From Annulohypoxylon bovei var. microspora (Eukaryota > Ascomycota > Sordariomycetes > Xylariales > Hypoxylaceae): a stretch of DNA of 64,000 bases. Under the pieces are notes generated by a model. The model made no database searches and was not told the origin of the DNA. It was given only the letters and a program-made list of their open reading frames with translations. The position numbers were made by a program, and so were the translations under genes. Positions 55,684 through 64,000 of this stretch are shown piece after piece. How positions within the stretch are numbered: position 1 is the stretch's first letter; the number at the start of each line of letters is the position of its first letter. The stretch lies in the NCBI GenBank assembly GCA_022836615.1, contig MU405338.1, forward strand, positions 1 through 64,000. Reading direction: 5' to 3'.

Positions 55684-58600
55684 ATGTTGTTTTCTGCGTG
55701 TGTAAATACTAATGACCAATCCCTGGGCCCCAATGTCCTAGGCTGTAGAGGAGACTTTGACTTCACGGTCAAGTTTGAGCAGTTGTTTTTCTCTCTCGCG
55801 CCTGCAGCTATTTTCATTCTTGCGTCGCCATGGCGGATTGCGCTTCTTGTACGGAGGCCTACCATTGTCGGTGCGCCACTGCTCCGGCTAGCAAAGCTTG
55901 TGAGTGTATTATTCAACCAATTGATACACCCTCGCGTTCTCACACATCGACTTAGGGCGTCCTCGTTTCATATGCTTCTCTTGAGCTTTCACAGCTTATC
56001 CTCATCACGGTCCTCCCTTTTGGCGCCAACGATGTTGACATTATTTCTTCCGTGCTTCGTCTTGCTGCCGCTCTTCTCATGATTGGACTCTCTTACTTCG
56101 ACCACAGCAGGTCGCCCAGGCCCTCCATCTTTCTTAGCGCATATCTTTTCTGGACGCTTATATTTGATATCGCTCAAGCCCGGACTTACTGGTTGGCCTC
56201 CTCAACCCGACCGGAATTTGCCTTCACCGCTATCTTCACGACTGCGTTGGCTACGAAGGTCGCCATGCTGTTGCTCGAGGCCCAGCGAAAAACCCGGTGG
56301 GTTGCTTGGGACTCGAAAGACCACAGTCCGGAAGAAACCAGCGGTATCTATAGCTTAGGCGTTTACTTCTGGCTCAACAACCTGTTCCTTCAGGGGTATC
56401 AGAAAGCCTTGAGAATACAGGATCTGTATCCCCTTGACCAAAATGTGGCTGCTAATCGTCTCTCCGAACGCTTCGCGCAGAATTTAAACGAAGCCAAACT
56501 TAAGGACAATAAGCTCGGTCTCATCAAAGCTCTAATCAAATCTCTTGTTATCCCTCTAATGCTCCCGATCCCAGCAAGACTCGCTATGATTGGGTTCTTT
56601 TTCTGCCAGCCCCTATTCATAAGCAGCCTCACTAGCCGCCTGTCGCAACCCGAACCGGTTCCAGCCAATGTCGGCTATGGGTTTATCGGTGCCAGCATCT
56701 GTATATATTCTTCGATCGCCGTCTCGCAATCGCTGTACTGGTATTTCCAACATCGCATGCTCTACATGACGCGTGCCTGTCTAGCAACAGCCATCTACGC
56801 GAAAACCACAGAGGCTCGCGCAGCTAATGAAGATGAGAACGCGCCGTTGACATTGATGAGCGCTGACATAGAACGTGTCATGAGTGGATTGTTGTACATA
56901 CATGAACTTGTACGTGATTTTATTCAGTCTTCCTTGCTCCCAGTGGCTTATTCCAGCCCCGTATATATCGCCGATATCATATAGCGGGTATTGGCTTTGA
57001 TTTCAGCTTGAGTGTTTAATTGAATGGTTTAAAAACTTCACTTTGAATGATAATTAGTCGCTAACTCGCTTCTGTCTCAGTGGGCAAATTTGATCGAGGT
57101 TGCTCTTTCCGGCTGGTTATTATACGACCTTCTCGGTGCCGCATTCGTAGCACCCATAGTAGTTGTTCTTATATGTACTCTTGGAGTAACCTTCTTCGTG
57201 CGGTTCATGGACAAGTCGCAAAAGGCGTGGATGGCTGGGGTTCAAAAGCGTGTCGGGCTTACCTCCGGGGTCATCGCCAACATGAAGAACATAAGAATAT
57301 CTGGCCTCACCAACCCCATTGTCCGCTTCGTCGAAAAGCTCCGAGTAGACGAGCTAGAAGCAGGGTCGAACTTCCGAAAGCTGATGTTGGTTTGCGCGGT
57401 CTTCGCCTTCATACCGCTCCTCCTGTCCCCCGCGATAACCTTCGGGGTAGCCCGACGAAGCCTGGATGCTACTAAACTGTTTACTTCGTTATCTTACCTC
57501 TTACTCATGTCGACCCCGCTTAACATGTTATTCCAGAGAATGCCTCAGATGGCCGCAGGAGTCGCTTGCCTAAGCCGCATCCGGAATTTCTTAGAGCGTG
57601 AGGGACACAATGATTTCCGTATCTTCACCGCAAGGTCGGGAAGAGACACAGAAAAACTATCCGTCGATCAGTCGAACAAGCTCCCAGTAGTAATGATAAA
57701 GAATGGTAGTTTTGGTTGGAAGCCTGATAAGATGGTCCTCAGAAACCTCGACATTGAAGTCCCCAGGGGTTCTCTTACGATGGTCGTCGGACCAATTGCA
57801 TCAGGAAAGTCGACACTGTGTAAGACGCTCCTAGGGGAAATACCTTACAGTCAAGGGACAGTGACAATGACAACCAAGTTTTCTCGCATAGGATATTGTG
57901 ATCAAACACCATTCCTGTCGAATGGAAGCATCAGGGACAACATTATAGGCTTTTCACCATTTGATGCGCAACGATACGCAGAAGTTATCGATGGGACCAT
58001 GCTCGCCATTGACTTCGAAACACTGCCTCAGGCAGATAAGACGAATGTTGGGAGCAACGGCATAACTCTTTCCGGAGGTCAGAAGCAACGTGTATCACTG
58101 GCAAGGTGTCTCTACCTGCAGTCTGATCTCCTAATCATGGATGACATTTTCAGTGGTTTGGATGCGGATACCGAAGATCAAGTGTTTCAACGCGTCTTCG
58201 GAACAAATGGAATTCTGAGACGACGACAAACAACGGTGGTCCTATGTACACATTCCGTTCGCCATCTTCCGGTTGCCGCGCACGTCATCGCTTTAGGTAC
58301 TGATGGCGCTATTGTCGAGCAAGGGACCTTCGCCGACCTCATCACTAACCAGAGCTATATTCATAGCCTTGGTGTGAAGTCCTCGTCGAGAAGCTCGACC
58401 ACCAGCGAGAAAGTGGAATCCGATGGCAATACTATCGAACCTCAAGTAAATTTGTTAGATAAAGTTCCTACGGAGATCCTCGGACCAGAAGGCAATGACC
58501 AAGCTCGACTTGGCGGCGATCCGACAGCCTACTTTGTATACTTTAAAAGCATGGGATCGATGATCGCCGCAGCTTTAGTCATCTTTGGTTTTATTTTCGG

Positions 58601-60525
58601 CTTCTTGTACAATTTCCCGACTATATGGCTTAAGTATTGGTCGGATGACGCTATTGCCACCAATCCGTCACACTCATTCGGGTACTATGCAGGGATATAT
58701 GCTTTACTTGAATTTACGGCCATGCTATCACTGCTATTTCTTGGTATTTTGCTTTACATTACAGTTATCACTCGGTCCGGAATCTCCCTCCACCGCGATG
58801 CTCTGCGGACTCTCGCCCATGCGCCACTTAGGTTCTTCACCACGACCGATCAAGGAATTATCACGAATTTGTTTTCTCAGGATCTCAGTCTTGTCGATAA
58901 TGAGCTCCCCAGCGCCCTTTTCAATGTTATATATGGGGTGTTTGTTGGCATAGGCCAGGCCGCTGTTATCGCTTCATCGTCCCCATACCTGGCAGTCAGT
59001 TACCCATTCCTAATTGGTATGCTGTATGTAATTCAGAAGTTTTACCTTCGAACTTCAAGACAGTTGAGATTGTTGGACCTAGAGGCGAAAAGCCCACTGT
59101 AGTAAGTATAACATCAAGCCAGGTTTCGTCATAATTCAACACTTACAGCTTCGCTAACACCCCACAGCACGCATTTCCTTGATACCTCAAAGGGCATCGT
59201 AACACTTCGCGCTTTTGGTTTCGTGAGCGAAGATCGCGCAAAGAATGCATTCCTCTTAGATACATCTCAGCGACCTGCGTATTTGCTGACCATGATTCAA
59301 CAGTAAGTCAATGCTGTTTTCCATTATTTTCGCTAGCAAGATCCACTCGCATGTCCAGTGATTTAGGTACTGTGTTTATTTTACGAGACTGACTTTCGAT
59401 TATAGATGGTTGAATTTTGTACTCAATGTTGTTATTGCTATTCTCGCTATCATGCTCACGTCGCTCGCCGTTCGCCTCCGTTCCAACTCTGGTTTCACCG
59501 GTGCGTCTTTAGTAACGTTAATGGCATTCGGGGACGTGCTCTCTGGCGTTGTCATTTACTACACGGCGCTCGAAACGTCCCTCGGTGCTATAAGTCGGCT
59601 CAAAGCTTTCGACAAGACTGCGAAAACTGAGATTAAAGATGGAGAGGATATTATCCCACCGGAGGAATGGCCGCAACGGGGAGAAATCGTTCTCAAGGGC
59701 GTCTCAGCCAGTTACGAGTATGATGGGACCTTCCTCCCGGTCAATGATTTGAGAGCTGACAAATTATGCAGTAACGAGGACCAAACCGAAGCGCCAGCCT
59801 TAGCGCTAAAGAATATTCAACTTAAAATAATCCCTGGTGAGAAAGTCGCCATTTGTGGACGCACTGGAAGCGGAAAATCATCTCTAATCGCTCTTCTACT
59901 CAAACTTCTCGACCCCATCGACGACACACCTGATTGTGTCGATATTGATAATACACCGCTCAATCGGGTAGATCGCGCCACAATTCGCCAGCGTATTGTC
60001 GCCATACCCCAAGACGTCGTCTTCCTACCGGACGGCTCAACATTCCAGGAGAACCTCGATCCTTTCAATATCTTCACACCCGCAGATTCTCAGGCTGTTC
60101 TTGAGGCAGTGGATCTCTGGAACTTTGTTTGCGATAAAGGCGGCCTTGAGGCAGGCATGACGGCTAGCAGCTTTAGCCAAGGACAGCGGCAACTATTTTC
60201 TCTCGCGCGGGCTGTCCTCCGCAGACGCATTCGCGCACGGAGTCTCGGGCTCGGTGGCGGCGGATCCGAGGGCGGGATTCTACTTCTGGATGAAGTGAGC
60301 TCGAGCGTCGACCGGGAGACCGAGAAAGCAATGCAGGAGGTGATCCGCGTCGAGTTTAGGGAGTACACGGTGGTGGCGGTGAGTCACCGCTTAGACATGG
60401 TGATGAATTACGACCGCGTCGTCGTCATGGAGAAGGGTGAGGTTGTCGAGGTTGGCAACCCGGCACGGCTGGTTGAGGAGGCGGGAACTAGATTCGGTGA
60501 GCTTTGGAATGTTGGTGGCAATTAA
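55684..60525 (+). CDS. ABCC-type (MRP/YCF1-like) full ABC transporter
   Basis: ATP-driven export of conjugates, toxins or metabolites across the plasma or vacuolar membrane. Five exons, 55684-55899, 55956-56909, 57081-59101, 59168-59302 and 59406-60525, total 1481 residues, the normal MRP length. Layout: an extra N-terminal membrane domain (TMD0: LFFSLAPAAIFILAS and following helices), TMD1 from about 270, then NBD1 with Walker A GPIASGKST, signature LSGGQKQR and Walker B LLIMDD. There the catalytic Glu is Asp, the known degenerate state of ABCC NBD1. TMD2 follows, then NBD2 with GRTGSGKSS, signature FSQGQRQL (usual LSxGQ) and LLLDEVSS with Glu, and the H-loop AVSHR. One active and one degenerate site is the ABCC rule. 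Many fungal cluster exporters belong here; it could serve the nearby P450/hydrolase. Confidence 0.92.
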
Positions 60526-63098
60526 ATTGCCGTGTGCATGATGAGATCTGAACTTTCTAGCGAAATAGACAAATCATCCTATAGCTATCGTATCAAGTAG
60601 GTAACCTACCAACATTGACATATAAATTACAATCAAAACGCGGTAAATCAAACGTGAACGCGTAAATGTAAAATAAATAAGTATAATCATGTGCTTCCTT
60701 CTCCGCGACCCTAAAGTACCTACCTACCGAGATAGGCATATATGAACCTCGCAAGCCCTCTCGCCCTACAGTACCAAGTGTCGATTCAATACTGGAAAGA
60801 TATCTAGCGTTAAAGCTGATGCCTCGATCCAGGGGCAGAGCGTGGAGTCCCCTTACCAACCAAACCGAGTGACTGTGTAAGTGGGCTAGCCGGCTCCAAT
60901 GAGGAGAGGGTGAGATCTCCGAACCTGCCACGCATCGGAGCCACTGCCGAGGAAGAACACACACTTTGTAAAGTGAATGCGGACATATCCCTGTCTGTCA
61001 TGCGTGCCACCCTAGGGGATGCGGCCCTTCATGCAAGGCATAAGCAATGAGATACAAAGCTTAGCTCAATGGCTGTGAGGATTCCTCATCGAAACCGATG
61101 AGAGTGACTCTGAACTAGACAACCTATTGTGTTGACAATTTGATGAATAAGTAGTGAATAAGTAGAAGGAGGGAAGAAATGGAATTTAAGAAAAATAATC
61201 CTAGGAATAAATAAACTGGGGTTCCAGAAGGTGGGGTTGCGGGATCACCCGCGGAAGTTCTACACTTACATATCCCGATGTGGATGTTTTTGATCCTTGG
61301 AAATTATCCGATTGGTCCACCTCAGATCATGTTCAGATTCGGGTTAAACTATCAGGGTCATCGTATTTAATCACACCAACCCAACTCTAGTCATTGACAA
61401 CCTCAACCACACATTCCTTTGCGGCCATCACGCACCTACGTATCGCAAGTTCCAAACTTCCAAGGTCATACATATGCCAACACCCTTTAAGGTACCAGGT
61501 ACCTGGCTTAAAGGCTTTTGGATGACACGGGATCTACGGATATCACATGCTAGGATAGCCCTAAACAACATTGTCGCTCAAATTACCTACCTACTAGGTA
61601 GACTGCTTATTCAACAAATTAGACATAGCATTTGAGAGGTTATCGAAAATGAGCAGGTTCATGACATGTAAAATACCTACTGTATGGTTGGATTATAAAC
61701 TGTACGTCCAGGCACCCGAACTAGGTATTTCCAATAGAGTTACTTGAATTATCGTTTATCACAGCCTCACCATACTAGGTACCTTCAGCAGGTGATAACA
61801 TTGAATGTTTCAACTACCTAAGCTTTTGTCGAATGTAGTTAGGCAGGCACCTACTTTGAATGCTTTGAATGAAATGAGTACAACTTGTATGTATTTGGAA
61901 AGTGAGTAAGTACGAGCTGACTCAATCCAATTTGTGAGTAGGTATTTGTATGCATTTAATTATTTTATAGACACTAAAACCTGTACGAGGAAACATACTA
62001 GGTACTCACACATAAGAAGTTTCCTAAGTAACCTTGTAAGTTCATCGGCGACTTCCCTGGTATTAACCATTATAATCATGGTCTTTCTTGTTTTTTTTGT
62101 TGATAAGATTTATCTTTCCTACTCAACCTAATTTTTGCTCTTTTCTTATTCAAAATCTTAAAGCTAAATCATATAAGTGGTAGGTACCTGTATACAAATA
62201 TCGCCGCTTCCCTGACTCTTTAATCTTTAGGATAGAACGTTTTCTTACACGGACCACTTAATGGTTATAGCGTCCCCTTACCCTGGTGAGTCGCCAGTGC
62301 TAATTTGATAACTTGCCAAAGCTTATTTTACGATGCTTCCTTAAACCTTAGTCTTTCATACAAATATGTGTTAAAACGGATGAATAGTCACGTTTCTTCA
62401 ATATATTATAGAATAACTTAAAGTTCCATTGACATAACAGTTCCTGCTGCTCAATGATCAGGGTAACTAGCATTAGTCATACGTCTTTGAACATTGGTAT
62501 TTAAGCGGTCCGAGCTTCAATATTCTAACCAGTTCAAAGGTGTCACCAGATAAACCCAACACTCTTGTAACAAACGGGCATCAGAAAGAACTCACGTTGT
62601 TGCCCGACAACCTGGACTGGGACACGCTATTATTCTAATTTATTAATCATATCATATTAGCGCCAAACTAAAATTCTGAAATGTCCCTTTGAGAATACTA
62701 TTTATCACAAATTCTATTCACCTGCGCACTGTTAGCGGTGAGCTTTCCAATCTCAACCTACTACGTACAATCTTTATCGAACAACCGTCTTCTCACTCGC
62801 TTCATCATTTCAATTCTTCAACCAACCTCACCTCACGCACTATTAATTTCTTCTCGTCACTTCACGCACTATCAATTTCTTCTCCATACCAAAACTACCA
62901 AACCTATTACTTCAGACCTTGAAGTTTCACTACAATCACTATTAATACTTGGCACAATTTGGCCAAACCGACTTCGCGCATTCCAACTTTGACCAACTAA
63001 AGTTCCTCCGGGGTTCTCATCATTTGTATACAAGGTTGATCTCACTATCGATAATATTCCTGCAACATCTACGTCGTGTTTCACCAAGCACCACCAAG
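60526..63098. other. Long intergenic region, no supported gene
   Basis: 2.57 kb without a convincing gene. ORFs up to 123 codons (60593-60964 minus) carry no domain. TAGGTA/TACCTA motifs recur at about 60597, 60717, 61490, 61583, 61777 and 61998. The last 500 bp is pyrimidine-rich (TCATTTCAATTC, CTCACCTCACGC), like the 5' UTR/promoter of an abundantly expressed fungal gene, and fits the CCCH gene that follows. Confidence 0.5.
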
Positions 63099-63973
63099 AT
63101 GACATCCGAAGTTGTCGGCAAGGGAATGACCCAAGTCCACACTGTAAGTCTCATGTCAACATCGCTACGAAATTAAGATGAAAAACTGATAACCTTTTTC
63201 CCCCTGTAGGGACTCGGGATTCTGCTTGGCGCTGGTCGAATTTCCAGCACTACTCATGAAGAAATTTTGATCCTGCTCAATAAAGACCATGGCCCTAACA
63301 TGGGCCACTCCAACATTATCCCGCAGACCAACCAGGTAGCCATGAGAGACATTCCCATTGGACTTCCTCGTCCCGGAAAGGAGACTCCTGTCTCCATTCA
63401 ATCGCATGATCTCCTTGGACTTGGAGCCGACTTCTCGTAAGATGTCCACCAACATTTACAGCTAATGGATATTCACTGACTTTGATTACCAGCGACTTAG
63501 CCGTCGTTGATAGGTCTCCTCGTGGCTTTGTGACGCCCGCTTTCCAGAGGCATACATCCTCTATGAACCCTACCGCACCTCACAGCTCGAACCAGGGTAA
63601 GGTACCCAAGGACGCTAAGCTCATCTGTCCCTGGTGGTTCACAGACGGATATGACTGCCGTGAGCACGAGCAAGGAAAATGTCTATTCTACCACGAGGAT
63701 ATCGTCGGCGGTATCAGGGACCCGCTTATCTGCCACTTCTGGGCAGACGGGGGACGATGTACCAAGAGCGACAAGGACTGCCGATTCGCCCACTACCCGG
63801 CTCAACACCGGACCAGAGCCCCAATGCCATCGAAGAAGAAGGCTAAGAAAATTCGATCTTCTTTGGCTGATGATGTGGCTCATCCCGAGTTGACCAAGGC
63901 GCATCATCCTGACGAGAATGATGTCGAATTTTGGCGAAACCAAGGCCGTGCTCGCCCTGGCCAAGAGTGGTAG
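63099..63973 (+). CDS. CCCH-type zinc-finger protein
   Basis: A probable RNA-binding protein. Three exons, 63099-63143, 63210-63436 and 63493-63973, give 250 residues. Two Cys/His clusters lie in the C-terminal half: C-x9-C-x7-C-x3-H (ICPWWFTDGYDC...KCLFYH) and C-x7-C-x6-C-x3-H (ICHFWADGGRC...CRFAHY), the second being close to the canonical CCCH pattern. A lysine-rich stretch (PSKKKAKKIR) follows and could act as a nuclear signal. The N-terminal part (GILLGAGRISSTTHEEILILL) is not recognised. The ATG sits in a good fungal context (CAAGATGA) after a pyrimidine-rich leader. Confidence 0.82.
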
Positions 63974-64000
63974 GATGGCCGCCATCCTTTCGATGTTGTT

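Noticed and set aside
55684..60525. Numerous antisense ORFs over the ABC transporter
   Set aside because: Shadows of a GC-balanced coding region; the sense frame has complete ABCC motifs.
1..64000. PKS, NRPS, terpene synthase or DMATS backbone gene
   Set aside because: I looked for ketosynthase, adenylation and DDxxD-type signatures in all large ORFs and found none, so no full biosynthetic cluster is claimed.

Overview
This window is nuclear DNA of a filamentous ascomycete (Pezizomycotina, probably a Sordariomycete; I cannot name the genus). The reasons are short GT-AG introns of 50-150 nt in most genes, CTAAC-type branch points close to the acceptor, fungal families (NmrA-like reductases, killer-toxin-like GH18 chitinase, LysM proteins, DUF8035, CYP52-like P450), and AT-rich islands with C-to-T erosion that look like repeat-induced point mutation (RIP). 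All exon joins come from reading frames, splice motifs and family homology. No transcript data were used.

Layout. 1-8 kb: accessory metabolism with decay. It holds a proline-iminopeptidase-like hydrolase with an eroded 5' end, an O-methyltransferase without a visible ATG, an NmrA/isoflavone-reductase-like protein, an SDR, and a clearly dead xylitol/sorbitol-type dehydrogenase. 8-21 kb: a Ser/Thr/Ala-rich single-pass membrane protein, a dead P450, a 441-bp MITE-like element, a BAHD-type acyltransferase, an M20 metallopeptidase/amidohydrolase, a secreted GDSL (CE16-like) esterase and an F-box-like ORF. 21.6-25 kb: a RIP-eroded island with repeated copies of at least two elements. 25.5-28 kb: a GST remnant and a bZIP factor. 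28-36 kb: a head-to-head pair made of a secreted multi-LysM protein and an 11-exon killer-toxin-like chitinase with hevein-type chitin-binding modules and a C-terminal NucA/NucB-nuclease-like region, followed by a convergent unknown gene. 36.6-39 kb: a second RIP island with direct repeats and a GGGTGG-rich minisatellite. 39-45 kb: a P450 with one awkward splice junction, a small unknown gene and a DUF8035 gene. 47-60.5 kb: a secreted phytase-like esterase, a CYP52-like P450, an HSL-type alpha/beta hydrolase and a full-length ABCC (MRP-type) transporter. 63-64 kb: a CCCH zinc-finger protein.

How the genes may work together. The OMT, NmrA reductase, SDR, acyltransferase, P450s and ABCC transporter are tailoring and export functions typical of secondary metabolism, but no PKS, NRPS, terpene synthase or DMATS backbone gene is visible. 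Four family members (dehydrogenase, P450, GST, 5' part of the hydrolase) are broken, so the left half reads as a decaying accessory region. The chitinase/LysM pair is the most coherent functional unit: chitin attack together with chitin binding or masking, with a possible nuclease cargo on the chitinase.
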